Below, piece by piece: positions 11,156 to 22,795 of a stretch of 64,000 nt of DNA; position 1 is the first letter of the stretch; each line of letters opens with the position of its first letter. Origin of the DNA: Cryptomeria japonica (taxonomy: Eukaryota; Streptophyta; Pinopsida; Cupressales; Cupressaceae); assembly GCF_030272615.1 (NCBI RefSeq), contig NC_081413.1, forward strand, positions 601,336,709 through 601,400,708, written 5' to 3'. The notes below the pieces were generated by a model. The model worked only from the letters and a program-made list of their open reading frames with translations. It had not been told where the DNA came from and did no database searches. The translations under genes were made by a program, and so were the position numbers.

Positions 11156-14100
11156 TGTAATGCCCCGCCAGGAACCCCGAAGGAAAACCCACAACAAGGG
11201 TGAAACAATTTTTTTTTTTAAAGTATAAACACAATAAGTGCATAACACACAACATGCATGATAACACAAGTGGAAGACTTACACCAGAATTCCTTAAGAG
11301 TTACCAATGAAGAATTAAAACCAAAAGATAAATTCCACAATTAAGGTAAATACAATAATCCATCATTAACTCAATGATCACAAGAAGCCATAAGCAAAAC
11401 ATATTACACCATTGAAAGATTGAAAGAATATTATGTAGTTGTCTCTTCATTAAGCATGTACACATAACATAAAGGAAACTGATAACTAAAATCTCAATCT
11501 TAGGATTACATTCTTCTTCCCATACATGGCTTCTCAATATAAAGAAAAAGATACAACTTAACCAATTACAAGGTTACAAAAGATCATGATACAATGACCA
11601 TGTAGGTCTTGAAATAACAATAATCTCCAAACATGAGATAAGCATGAGCCACGATCCACAGAAACACTTGGGAAGCCAATTCTCGCATGAAGGTATGAAC
11701 AAGAACATCCGATGGGAAGTGGCACTACCACCCGACCATGTAATTCCCAAAATGGAATCACCCCACCATGCTAGGAGATAGATGAGGACCCTCAAGAAAG
11801 CAACAACATGACATGGTTGACAAAACAATATGACTCCATGACAACACAAAGAGACTCCACAATAATCCAGGTGACTCAACATCACAAATACACAAGCCAC
11901 TCGATAACACGAAACACAAGTGAACTGACATCACACACACAAGTGAACCTAAAGAGAGGGTGTCATCATGTAGCTTAAGATGGATACCATGGTAAAACCT
12001 CCATAGGTCCCGACTCACTATCCTGGTAACCTCTCCCAAACCTCCGGTTCCAATTAAGTCTCATGCGGACCCTACCAACCTTTAGCAAAGGCAAGGTGGT
12101 TAGTTTGCCATTCCAGGCCTTCTCACTACAGTATGAGCCTCAATACAAGCACTCACCTATGCGCGGGATACAATATCTTTATTAATGTCTGAGAACTACC
12201 CACCTAATCAAGTAATTAGATTATCACTTGTTATCTTACTTTCGAAGGGTCATCCTGCCTACCACTTTGGGCGTATCCCCCATTCGAAAGCCACTCTCTC
12301 AAAGGACACTTAAACAAACATGGTCACTCCACGAGGACCCTATGGCAAAATAGACAACCATAACACCACTATTCAAAAATAAGTGGTCAAAACAATGACA
12401 TACTGACTCTTGGTTAACCATAAGGCAAAGACACTACATGGTTAAGACAACAAAGTCATCATATATCACTTGGTCAAAGGTACCAAATACGCCACCACAG
12501 GATGACTGAACCACAAGCCAAAAATAACACAATATAAATCTTGCAAGGAAAACTAATTTCGCCAAGTCTACACTCAAATAATCTTTCATAAGCACTTGCA
12601 ACATCATTGATTGAAAATTGAATAAAATACTCTTTTACCATTCACATCTATTCAATTTCCAAATCAATATTCCATCAAGGATAAAATTCACGTCAAATAC
12701 TCAACCGAATAAAAACATGAATTCCTAACAGGCATTTAATTCATTCCCAGAATAAATATCCACATTAACCAATTTGCATTACTAATTCATGCCTTGATTT
12801 CCATTGATAAATTTATTAAACTACATAATAAAAATCACATGAAAAATCACCATTTTCATTTAACACTAAAAGCACTTTAAAATATTTCATTTTATAAAAA
12901 TTAACTTCATTGCTCATAGGAATTTGTACCGCTAAGGGTACAAGGTTACGCGGGGGTCGAGACCAACCCGCAGCAGTGTCGCTGTCGAGGCCGCAGACAC
13001 TACCTACCAGCAGTACTGCTGCCCACCGGTAGCATGCCTAATGACCCATAGTACTACTACCTGTGGGCAGAAGACACTACTGACTTGCGTGGTGGGACTA
13101 GCCCGCCATGGGGTAGGGTAAAGTCCAAAATGATATAATTTCTTACTTCTTAAGCATTTAAAAATCACAAGATACTAAAAGTTTAACATAAAAATGATTC
13201 ATTTCTAGATCGTTTCATGGGCACACACACACACAATGCCAAGATCCAATTCAAATGGATATTTACCAATACAGTAAATGGTGAAATACAATCACATAAG
13301 AACCCCAAATCTTGGGCAACAAGATAATAGGAATCCCACAACAAACTAAATCCAATTCATTCTATTCCAAATACAAGAGAAATCTAAGAAGTTGATTTGC
13401 AAGAACACAACATACAACAAATAGAGAAATGAACCATTTCTTTCCTAAATGCAAACATATGAAATAAATTTCATAAAACCAACAATAATGGACACTTTTT
13501 CTTCCTTTCCACTCATTCCACAAGAATCTATAGGAAGATTTGCATAATTTCAACACACATGAAGCAAACTGAAAAATTCAAATTTAAATTTAAAACAAGA
13601 AGAGATTATCCAACCTTGAAGCAAACTAGCAAGAAAAATGATGGAAGAATCCCAACCCTAGCAATCCAAATCGAATTCCAGCTCCTCCTTCCAGAATGAT
13701 TTACCAAAATTTTCTCCAGAAATTCTTGCCTGCTATTTCTGTGAATTTTCCAGGCATATATGGAAAAATTATTTTTTACCTAAACTTTCTAGGTTGAAAG
13801 TTTTTCATCCAATCAGATTTAAATATTTTTGAAGTAAAAACAATCAGATTTACCTTTTATCCAAAAACAATTCTTTTCCAACAATTAAAATGAAAAAGTT
13901 AAATGGAAAGATAAAAACAAAATCTTTTTATTTTATTTCCTATTTTCTAAACTACTTTCTTTCAACATAAGCATATATCATTTAAATGGCTAGACAATTA
14001 TTTATTTCCTTCCACAAAATATATTAATGCAACTTTTACACAATGAAATAAGCCATTTAACCATTTAATCTAGCAAATCGTTAATTCAATTAAATCAATA

Positions 14101-14810
14101 ATCTAAGAGCATAATAATTAACTAATTACACCAACATAAGATAACATCTTCCATTCAATTAAATAACCATACAGATGAACGAAAGCATGTAAAATGAAGA
14201 ATGATCAAATGATGAATCACAAATGACCAAACCAAAGCACTGTGACTCGCATACCAGCCAGATGGGAAAGAAAACTGACTGAAAACACTCACACGAGTGT
14301 AACTGTGGGTCAAGTTAGGGTCCAACAACTATCTCCTCCACTCCCATAAGACATATAAGACATGCTCAGACCTGTGAAACCAGGTGGAGTCGATACCCTG
14401 TTCCTACCCAGTACTTGTACCTGCAATGTCCTACACCAAAGAACCACACATGCATATAGACAAATATATATATATAGACACGACACACACACACCGATGA
14501 AGGAGAGTCGTGGCATTCCCTGTCTCACCGGAGTGAGTGAAGGAAAATCATTTCCTCGCATCCCATACACATGCAAACATGCAACATATAAATAATGCAT
14601 CACACATATAAGGTAAGAGTGTCAGTCCATGATAATGTTCCATAAAATAATATTAACCATAAGCACTGAGATACTGTATAAAATCATACACCACAAATCT
14701 AGATAAATCATGAAATGACATCGCATAATATCTATATCAATATACAATAATGTTCCACTGAAGTCAATCAAAAACATACAAAAATAGTCCAAATAAGGAG
14801 GGGTACTACA
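11156..14810 (-). mobile_element. Solo-LTR-like insertion, 3.65 kb
   Basis: The insert starts TGTAATGCCCC and ends GGGGTACTACA, an imperfect terminal inverted repeat with TG/CA ends, and is flanked by AGCAT at 11151-11155 and 14811-14815. No internal direct repeat, primer site, gag or pol was seen, so a solo LTR left by recombination fits best. A coding-free non-autonomous element is the alternative. Short minus-strand ORFs inside show no recognisable family. A GC-rich tract lies at 12935-13125. Strand is assigned from the TGTAGTACCCC end, common as an LTR start in plants; this is tentative. Confidence 0.75.
12935..13125. other. GC-rich island inside the solo LTR
   Basis: Composition changes sharply from AT-rich to GC-rich, with many CG dinucleotides. 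It contains the perfect 14-bp palindrome CAGCAGTACTGCTG at 13008-13021 and repeated AGACACTAC words. It could be the LTR regulatory core or a structured RNA segment. No rRNA or tRNA was recognised in it. Confidence 0.5.
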
Positions 14811-14984
14811 AGCATTCCATAAGAAATCTATTATCTGATTTTAAAACACATTGTGGGATGCACTTAAAAGAAGAGACCAAGATATTAGATCCTGGAGGAG
14901 ATAAAAGGACTTTGAAGAAGCCAACTGCCTTTTGCTCAATATCCTTGATGATTGTCAATAGAGATCCTTGCTTTCTTTTAATGG
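14811..14984 (-). pseudogene. LINE RT fragment, copy 2, first half
   Basis: Near-identical to the first half of copy 1. It encodes the segment before LINE RT: I-K-R-K-Q-G-S-L-L-T, D-I-E-Q-K-A-V-G-F-F-K-V-L-L-S-P. It is broken at the AGCAT target of the solo-LTR insertion and resumes at 11155. Confidence 0.75.
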
Positions 14985-15357
14985 ATATATATACACATTT
15001 ATTATACAAAACTTTTAAATATTTTGTTTCTCGTCACATTGTTGTTGTTGTTTCATTTACTATTTCTTGTTTCTGGCAAAAATCCCAATACTTATGAAAA
15101 AAAGGGCAGTATACCCATCACCCCCTGGGGCCTTATCATGGGCCATGGAAAAGACCATTTTTTTAATTTCGTCTAGGGAGAAACATTCCATAAGGAATTT
15201 ATTATTTAATTTCGAAACACATTGTGGAATGCACTTAAAAGAAGAGACCAAGATATTAGATGGACTTGAGGAGATAAAAGGACTTTGAAGAAGCCAACTG
15301 CCTTTTGCTCAATATCCTTGTTGTTTGTCAATAGAGATCCTTGTATTCTTTTAATGG
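14985..15357 (-). pseudogene. LINE RT fragment, copy 1 (373-bp tandem unit)
   Basis: The unit runs from CCATTAAAAGAA (minus strand) to a TATATAT tail and is followed directly by copy 2 starting with the same bases. It encodes the pre-RT helix and the L1-type signature E-I-K-K-M-V-F-S-M-A-H-D-K-A-P-G-G-D-G-Y, where the family usually has P-G-P-D-G-F. Only about 120 codons remain, with frameshifts. A neighbouring copia RT fragment abuts its 5' side at 15358. Confidence 0.8.
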
Positions 15358-15960
15358 AGTTAATTCAGTTCATTTATCTTCTAAGTTTTGTAGAAGCATC
15401 TCCTTGCTATACAAGCTCTTCTTTAACCTGTCGACTAACTCCTCCTTACCTTTGACCTCATATCCCTATAATTGTTGCATGTAGAGTTTCTCCTCCGAAT
15501 CCCCATAGAGAAAAGCAGTTTTAACATCTAGTTGTTCAAGATGCAATTCTTCTACAACCACAAGATTTAGAATAGTTCTAATTGAAGTCTTTTTTACAAT
15601 TCGAGAAAATATTTCATCAAAATATATACCCTTTTTTTGTGCAAAACCTTTTACCACGAGTCTGGCCTTATATCTTTTCTATCCTCCATCCTCCTCCTTC
15701 AGCCTATAAACCCATTTATTTGGCAAGGCTCTTTCTCTTGCAGGTAATGGGATTAAGTCCCATGTCTAATTTTGTATCAAGGAATCCATCTCCTCTTTAA
15801 TGCCTAGCTCCCATTGTTGTTTGGCATCCACTTGCTTTGCTTCTTCATATCCTTTTGTTTCACCATAACTACTTAATAAAATAGAATACAAAGAACGAGA
15901 AAAATTTTCGGGAGGTGTACTTAACCTTGTAGAACGTCTAACACTTGCAGGAGTTTGTGG
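15358..15960 (-). pseudogene. Truncated reverse transcriptase of copia 1
   Basis: Ty1/copia RT motifs on the minus strand: W-D-L-I-P-L-P, P-N-K-W-V-Y-R-L-K, V-K-G-F-A-Q-K-K-G-I, T-S-I-R-T-I-L and L-D-V-K-T-A-F-L-Y-G-D, with Y-M-Q-Q. The frame breaks up after K-K-S-L-Y, just before the usual G-L-K-Q-(A/S)-P-R box, and homology ends where the LINE unit starts. The YVDD box, RNase H and 3' LTR are absent. Confidence 0.85.
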
Positions 15961-16061
15961 GATTTTTTTTGTTGTTGAGCATCAAGTACCAATGGTATTT
16001 TACTTTTAGGAATCTCATCCAACACCACATATTCATTTTTGACTTGTTCATGCTTCTTTTC

Positions 16062-16788
16062 CTACATATTTTCTTTATACATGACCTCATTAAATATGAC
16101 ATCTCTACTTTTAATTATATTTTGAATTTCAAAATCCCATAACTGATAACCAAAGTCATCCATTCCATATTCAATGAAGGTACATCTTTGAGATTTAGCA
16201 TCAAGATTGGTTCTATTTTCTTTATCAACATGGACAAAAGCTTCACAACCAAAGGTTTTCAAAAAAGCATAATTTACCTTTTTACCAATCCATGCCTCCT
16301 TTGGAATGCGACCATCCAAAGGATTTGAAGGTCCTTTGTTTATCAATATACAATAGTATGTACAACATCTGCCCAGAAATGTAGGGGCAATCCAACATAC
16401 AATCTCATGCTCCTTGCACACTCAATTATGGTCTTATTCATTCTCTCAAACACACCATTTTCTTGTGGGGTTCCTATAACTGTTGTTTGCGTTTAGATTC
16501 CATTAAAAGAACAGTAATATTCAAATGCTTTGTTGGAATACTCACCTCCATTATTAGATCCAAGAAACTTCAACCTTTTTCATGTCTCATTCTCAACCAA
16601 AGCTTTCCATTTCTTATAAAAAACATTTGATTTTTGTTTTAAGAAATATACCCATGTTTCCCTGGTTGCATCATCTATAAAAATAACATAATAACAAGAA
16701 CCACCAAGAGATGATAACTAAGCCGATCCCATACATCTGATTGCGTAAGCTCTAATTTCTCACTCTTCTTCTCTTTCCCAACCTTGAG
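16062..16788 (-). pseudogene. Integrase core and C-terminal part of copia 1
   Basis: Copia integrase on the minus strand. The segment next to 16788 begins K-V-G-K-E-K-K-S-E-K and contains the first catalytic Asp (S-D-V-W). The Asn-Gly-Gly-Glu box and a G-V-(F/x)-E-R-M-N-like box with the catalytic Glu follow. The part from 16421 has P-L-D-G-R-I-P, A-W-x-G-K-K-V-N and T-F-G-C-E-A-F-V-H. Stops and frameshifts are frequent. The N-terminal part of this integrase lies at 22796 onward, beyond the chromovirus 2 insertion. Confidence 0.85.
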
Positions 16789-17563
16789 TGAAGCAAAAAC
16801 TGGTGAGGAGGGACCTCAAAGAGATCAATCCAGACTGGTCAATAAGAGTAAACACAATAGAAACATAAAGATATGATGGAGGCAATGCAGAAAAAATTGT
16901 TTTATTGCATGAAAATTGATTACATCCAACCGGTAGCAACTGGATTACGACATACCAGCTCATAGGCCTGGTAGAACATACATAATAGGTCACAACTGAG
17001 ACTTTGAATCTTAAGATCTATCTTCTACACATAGTCTAGCTACTTGATTATTTTGATTGATTACCTTCTAATGGACAATTACAAATATATATATCGATCC
17101 AAAGGATCTAGCCGGCCCAAAAGGGATCAAAACCCGAAGAAAAAGACCTAACATGTAAAAACAAAAAGGTCGACCTTCACCAAGAGATTCCTCTGGAAAA
17201 TCCAAAGGATGAAGTGTAGATCTTGGGAAAAGGTCGGCCACATGCCAAGGAACATCAGAATTGATGCTCAAGGCTCCACAAGCTTCAGAAAGGGTTCCGG
17301 TAGATTACCAAAATAAGTCTAGACAATTAGTAATAGGAAACAACCGATAGCGATATCTTGTCAGAAAATGATCCAAATGCAATGCGGTTTGGAAGTAAGA
17401 AATATGATCAAGTCTTCAAGTAGAACCCAACTCCATAGGATCTGGTGAGCCAAAACCAAGACACACGGAAAGGAAAACTGAAACTGCAAACAGAAAGCAA
17501 AACAAAAATAAAATGTTTTTGGTTGATGCAATATTGCCATGAACTGGAGATTCTCCTACATTA
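16789..17563 (-). repeat. 3' LTR of chromovirus 2
   Basis: Aligns with 22002-22795 from TGAAGCA to the terminal GATTCTCCTACATTA. The partner ends CTTGCATCA, so the minus-strand starting TG is now TA here. No convincing polypurine tract remains next to it. Confidence 0.9.
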
Positions 17564-17619
17564 GACATTCGAGGTTATTGAAAAAGTGAGCCTCTCACTT
17601 TGTTGGGGTCAAAGGAAAA

Positions 17620-17800
17620 CCAAGATGGTCTACCTCTTCCTAACAAATCCAAGATGAATCTTCAACTGATCAATCCTTCCATTTCACAAGATACTCCTTA
17701 TACTGACTGCTCTGGGTACTACGCCAAATCCTACTGTCCAAAATCTCTTCAATCTGATCTGGTTTTATCCGAGGAAACTATTTCTCAAATTATACTATAC
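17620..17800 (-). pseudogene. Chromodomain of chromovirus 2
   Basis: The minus strand encodes P-D-Q-I-E-E-I-L-D-S-R-I, then Q-Y-K-E-Y-L-V-K-W-K-D, V-E-D-S-S-W-I-C and L-G-F-P-L. This is the chromodomain fold seen after integrase in chromoviruses, with stops after K-D and I-C. It lies just upstream of the 3' LTR. Confidence 0.78.
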
Positions 17801-17933
17801 TGTATTCACTGAATTCAATTTCATGATACTCATGAAGATGTGCAATGCTGAATATAGGTGAAATACTCATACTATCTGGTAACTATACTTCATACGCATT
17901 TCCAGAACTGAACTTCCACAAAATCCTACAAGG

Positions 17934-19052
17934 TTAGAACTTCTTCATCTGCAACTTGTTATAAGTTCCAACTAGGAATCTCTCTTTTCTTAGATATACC
18001 AACACTTCATCACTAACTTCAAATTTCTTATGTCTCCTCTTCTCATCTACCTTCTCCTTATACTTGTTGTTCATGTCTTCCAAATGCTGCTTCCATGTGA
18101 TCTGCAAAATCTTCTTCTTTTGAACTCCTCCGGTCTTCACTATTGTTGTCTCTCAATTCTGGTATACCTCTAGGATGTACTCTGATAACAATCTCAAAAG
18201 GTGTTCTTTTGGTACTTCTATTCACTTAATTATTATAGGAAAACTCCACTTGTGCAATAATCAAATCCCAATATCCGGTTTTATCTCCCACTAAACATCT
18301 CATCAAATTTCCCAAACTTTGGCTAGCTACTTTTGTCTGTCCATCAATTTGTGGATGACAAGTAGAACTGAACTTCAAATTTGTCTTCATCTTCTTCCAA
18401 AGTGTTCTCCAAAAATAGCCAACAAACTTAGTGTCTCTATCTAGACCTATGCTCTTAGGTAATCCATGCAATCTCACCACTTCCTTGAAAAACAGGTTTG
18501 CTACATGCAATGCATCTGATGTCTTCTTACAAGGTGTGAAATGAGCCATCTTTGAGAATCTATCCACTACTACAAATATAGGATCATTCCTTCTCAGTGT
18601 CTTAAGCAATCCAAGTACAAATACCATTCTTATATCCTCCCAAGGTCTTACCGGTACTGTCAAAGGTTTATACAATCCCACATTTTGACTACTACCTTTT
18701 GCAACTTGAAAAAATATACAACTCTGCACATATCTCTTAACATCCTTACGAATCTAGGGCCAAAATTACTGCTCACTCACCAATGATAGTGTTTTGTCAA
18801 TACCAAAATGTCTAGCTAAACCTCCATTGTGTTTCTCCTTTATCAAATTCTCCCTCATAGAATTCTGAGGTATGCACAACTAAACTCTTTTGAATAACAT
18901 CCCCTCTGAATGAAGCAATCCAACCACTTTCTTTTGTCTACCATAACCGGTTCTCTACATGATTTCCAAGGTTCTTCAAAATTTGGGTCATCATCATACA
19001 AGGTCTTCAAATCTTCAAATCCTAACACTATCACTGTCATCTCTATCAGCAA
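17934..19052 (-). pseudogene. Integrase of chromovirus 2
   Basis: The N-terminal spacer is at 19052-18855, the core at 18729-18226, and the GPF/Y-side remnant ends near 17934. Two catalytic residues are lost: the first Asp is Val (I-R-M-V-F-V where the family has M-D-F), and the Glu is Lys (D-G-Q-T-K-V). The middle Asp survives in L-D-R-D. The zinc finger's second Cys is Phe (S-C-I-F-F). Integration activity is therefore impossible. Confidence 0.88.
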
Positions 19053-19079
19053 CTTCCATCTCTAACTCAATGCATCAAC

Positions 19080-20215
19080 AAATTTTTTAGATTTCCCACT
19101 TCTATGTTTCAACACAAAGCTGTAACTCTATAAGAATTCAACCCATCTCATATGTCTCTCATTCAACTTACTCTATATTTTCAAATATTGCAAAGCTTGA
19201 TGGTCTATATACAACAAAAATTCCTTAGGCAACAAGTAATGTCTCCATTTTTTCAAGGCTTGAACTATGACATAAAAATCCTAATCATACACTGAATATC
19301 TCCTCTAGGCATCATTCAATTTCTCACTAAAATAAGCTATTTCTCTCCCTTCCTGACTCAAGACTACTCCTATTGCTATTCCACTTGCATCACAATCCAC
19401 TTGAAATACTTTATTGAAATCCAATAAAGCTAACACAGGTTGCTCAGTCACTTTTGGCTTCAACAGTTCAAAACTCTTGTTATCTTCGGTGGTCCACTTG
19501 AATTCCTTCCGATCTCCTCTCAACTTGATATTGATCAACAACTTCTCTTCTCTCAACCTCTACAAAACTTGTCTTAACTACAACAAATGCTCCTTTTTTG
19601 TCCTACTGGAAATCAGAATGCCATCAAAATAGACAATAACAAACTTACCCAAGCATTTCTTCAATACCTCATTCATCAGCCTCATGAAAGTACTCGGTGC
19701 ATTAGTCAATCCAAAAGGCATCACCAACCATTCATACATTCCTTCATTTGTAATGTTGTCTTCCACTCATCTCCTTCTCTGATCCTGATCTGATGATATC
19801 CACTTTTTAAATCTTTTTGTAGGCAAAGTATTTTGCTCCACTCAAACAGTCCATTATGTCATCCATCCTAGGCAAAGGAAATGGGTATTTCACTATGATC
19901 TTGTTTATTTCTCTTGAATCGGTACACATAATCCATTCTCCATTCTTCTTAGGTGCTAACAGTGCTGGTACTGCACAATGGCTCATAATTTCTTGAATAA
20001 GCCTTTCTTCAACAAATCCTACACTTGTCTATTCAATTCTTCATTATATCTTAGTGTTAACCGGTGTGTAGCTTTGCTAGCAAAAATAGCTCCAGGAACC
20101 AAGTCCATTTAATGACTAATACTTCTCACATGTGGCAATCCATCAGGTACATTATCTGAAATGATGTCTTCATATTCTGTCAGCAAATATTTTATCTCTT
20201 TCAAGTGTTCTCCCT
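19080..20215 (-). pseudogene. Reverse transcriptase and RNase H of chromovirus 2
   Basis: RT pieces include [16 protein letters not shown] and the active-site strand V-Y-F-D-G-I-L-I, in which the second catalytic Asp has become Gly. RNase H shows V-D-C-D-A-S-G and Y-F-S-E-K-L-N. The N-terminal RT half is scattered over frames around 19800-20100. Open segments are at 19766-19578 and 19556-19305. Confidence 0.85.
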
Positions 20216-20219
20216 CCGA

Positions 20220-20924
20220 TTATGATTTCTCAGTCTTCTTAGGAATTAAGGCAAACCACATATTCTCATGTCTCAATCCATCCAGGAATTTCCTTCCATC
20301 CACCAAATAGATTCTAGCATTCATATAGACTTCATTCTTCAAAGGTTCCTCAAAGGGTAACAAGGTTTGCTTCATCCCATTGGCCATAATCATGTATGTA
20401 TTCTTCCTCCCATCACGTACTGCCTGTCTATCAAACTTCCAAGGTCTACCCAACAAAAGGTGACAAATATCCATAGGCATAATATCATACATGACTTCAT
20501 CATGATAATTCCTAATTTTCAATTTCACCAAACATTGTTCACTTACTAACTGCTTATGTTCATCCTGAATCCATGCTAACTGATAAGGCTTAGGGTGTTT
20601 CAATCTCTCCAATTTCAACTTATTCACCATCTCTTCTGAAACAAGATTATCTAAACTACCACTATCAATAACAACTTTACAACACTTACCAAATACCTTA
20701 CATCTAGTCTTGAACAAATTCTTCCTTTGCAAAGGCTCTTCATTTTCTTCAGTATGACACAAATCTCTCCTCATCACCAACAATTCTCCATATTTCGGTT
20801 TATTATTTGATTTGGTGGGGTTTTCTTCCACCACTGTTGCTCTTCTGGTATTCTCTGTCTTCTTAGACTCAAATGTATAATGCCCTTCTCCTCCACACTT
20901 ATATAAAGTTCCTCTAAATGTCAT
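20220..20924 (-). pseudogene. Gag knuckle and protease of chromovirus 2
   Basis: A 234-codon open frame. It starts with a broken zinc knuckle, Y-K-C-G-G-E-G-H-Y-T-F-E-S, in which the first Cys is Leu and the last is Ser. A linker follows, then the protease with V-V-I-D-S-G-S and H-L-L-L-G-R-P-W-K-F-D. It ends in a Lys/Glu-rich linker toward RT. It is in the same frame as gag, separated by a stop near 20949. Confidence 0.85.
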
Positions 20925-20951
20925 CTTGTCTTGTCTTCCAAAATTCTCATT

Positions 20952-21893
20952 CTAGTAACCATCTAGTTCTCTCGTCTGGTAGAAATTTCTATCATCCTTC
21001 CGGTATGAATTACCTTCTTTTCTTACTTCCTTGTCCTTGTTTAGATCTGTACAGGTACCTCTACCTCTACTATATCCTCTTCCCCCTTGAAATATACCTC
21101 TGGTAGACCTTCCACCTATACCTCTCTGTCTTTGCTCATGTCTTTTATTTAACTTCTCTTTTGCCTTTAGGGCATACTGGAAAGCTTCTTCAACACTCTC
21201 TAATTTGATCAAACTAAGTTCATCTTGTATAGACATCCACAATCCGTTCAAGTATCTTGGAACTTGTTCCACTTCATCGTCAAAATGTCTGGATCTAATG
21301 TTCAACTTGTAAAATGCTTTGGTGTACTCCTTCACACTAGATTCCTTCTGTCTCAAATTCTGCAATTTTTGAAATAGATCCATTTGATAATTCACTGGCA
21401 TAAACTTTGACTTCAACTTAATAGCTATATGATCCCAAGTCTTAATCTTATCTTTACATCTTCTATGTCTATCAACTTGCAAATGCTCCCACCAAAGAGA
21501 TGCATGACCTTTCAACTAGGTACTGATATATTTCAACTTCCTCTCTTCTACAGTATTTTCAAAATGAAAGTACTTCTCCATCTCTGAGATCCAATCCATC
21601 AATTCATCCAAATATAGCTTTCCATCATATTCTTGTGGGGTAAAATGAGGTTTAGTATTCACCCTACTCAAAACCCTCAAAAACCTTTCCTCATCCGGAT
21701 CAACCATTGGTGGGTTTGCTTGTTTTGTTAGGGCTTCTTCTCCTTCATCTTCATGTACATCTTTAATATGTCAGACTCTTCTTTGGGTTGTCTCCACGGC
21801 TTCCAATCGGGCTGCTATACCTCGCAACATCTCCATCATAGCAGGGTATGCATTCCCATGTACTCCATCATTCCTAGCTCCTCTTCACGCCAT
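20952..21893 (-). pseudogene. Gag of chromovirus 2
   Basis: The reading starts at an ATG at 21891-21893 close to the primer site (M-A, then a stop that is probably a decayed Arg codon, then R-G-A-R-N-D-G). Capsid signatures are W-I-S-E-M-E-K-Y-F, A-S-L-W-W-E-H-L, F-M-P-V-N-Y and S-V-K-E-Y-T-K-A-F. A basic Arg/Gly-rich tail (R-G-R-G) precedes the knuckle. In-frame stops are at about 21516, 21775 and 20952. Confidence 0.83.
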
Positions 21894-21987
21894 CGTTCAT
21901 GCTAGTCCTCTGCAACTGCAGGTTGGATCTGCAATCCACCACCCTATAAAAAAAATTTAGGATAGGAAACCTCTAGAATAAAACTTT

Positions 21988-21999
21988 GCACTGATACCA
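21988..21999 (-). other. Primer-binding site of chromovirus 2
   Basis: TGGTATCAGTGC on the minus strand, two bases from the 5' LTR. It differs by one base from the usual initiator tRNA-Met match TGGTATCAGAGC. Confidence 0.85.
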
Positions 22000-22001
22000 C
22001 T

Positions 22002-22795
22002 TGAAGCAGTCCCCGGTGAGGATGGACCTCAAAGAGATCAATTTGGACCGATCAGTAAGAGTAAACACAATAGAAACACAAAGATATGATGGAGGCAATT
22101 CTAAATAGATTGTTTTATTGCATGAAAATTGATTACATCCAACCGGTATCAACTGGATTACAACATACTGGCTTAGAGGCCTGGTAGAACATACAAAAAA
22201 GGTCACAATCGAGACCTTGAATCTTAAGATCTATCTTCTATGCATAGTCTAGCTACTTGATTCTTCTGATTAATAACCTTATAATGCGCAATTACAAATA
22301 TATATATCGATCCAAAGGATCTAGTCGTCCCAAAAGGGATCAAAACCCAAAGAACAAGACCTAACGTGTAAAACCAACAAGGTCAGCCTTCACCAAGAGT
22401 TTCCTTTGAAAAATCCAAAGGATGAAGTGTAGATCACAGGAAAAGGTCGGCCACACACCAAGGAACATCAAATCAATGCTCAAGGCTTGACAAGATTCAG
22501 AAGGGGTTCCGATAGATCACCAAAATAGGTCCAGACAATTGGTAACAAGAACTGCCAACCGGTAATAGGAAACATCCGATAGTGATATCTTGGAAAAAAA
22601 TGATCCAAATACGATGTGGTCTAGAAGAAAGAAAGATGATCAAGTCTTCAAGTAGAATCCAATTCCACAGGATCCGGTGAGCCAAAACTAGGACACACGC
22701 AAAGGAAAACTGAAACTGCACATAGAAAGCAAAACAAAAAGAATATATTTTTGGTTGATGCAAGATTGCCATGAAACGGGGATTCTCTTGCATCA
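22002..22795 (-). repeat. 5' LTR of chromovirus 2
   Basis: Plus-strand start TGAAGCAGTCCCCGG, end CTCTTGCATCA, followed by the TTGAG duplication. It pairs with 16789-17563. Confidence 0.9.

Larger units (their letters stand above)
16789..22795 (-). mobile_element. Complete Ty3/gypsy chromovirus (chromovirus 2), inserted in copia 1
   Basis: A 6.0-kb minus-strand element. LTRs are 16789-17563 and 22002-22795; TTGAG flanks both sides (16784-16788, 22796-22800). The primer site is at 21988-21999. Gag, protease, RT, RNase H, integrase and chromodomain appear in order, all decayed. Removing it makes the copia integrase frame continuous across the junction, which confirms the boundaries. The protein sequence is related to but clearly distinct from chromovirus 1. 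Confidence 0.93.

Noticed and set aside
11301-12039. Cluster of small minus-strand ORFs as a gene
   Set aside because: Overlapping frames without domain or shared frame, in non-coding LTR-like sequence.
12935-13125. Possible rRNA or tRNA segment because of high GC
   Set aside because: No conserved rRNA stretch or cloverleaf seen; it lies within an LTR-like insert with target duplications.
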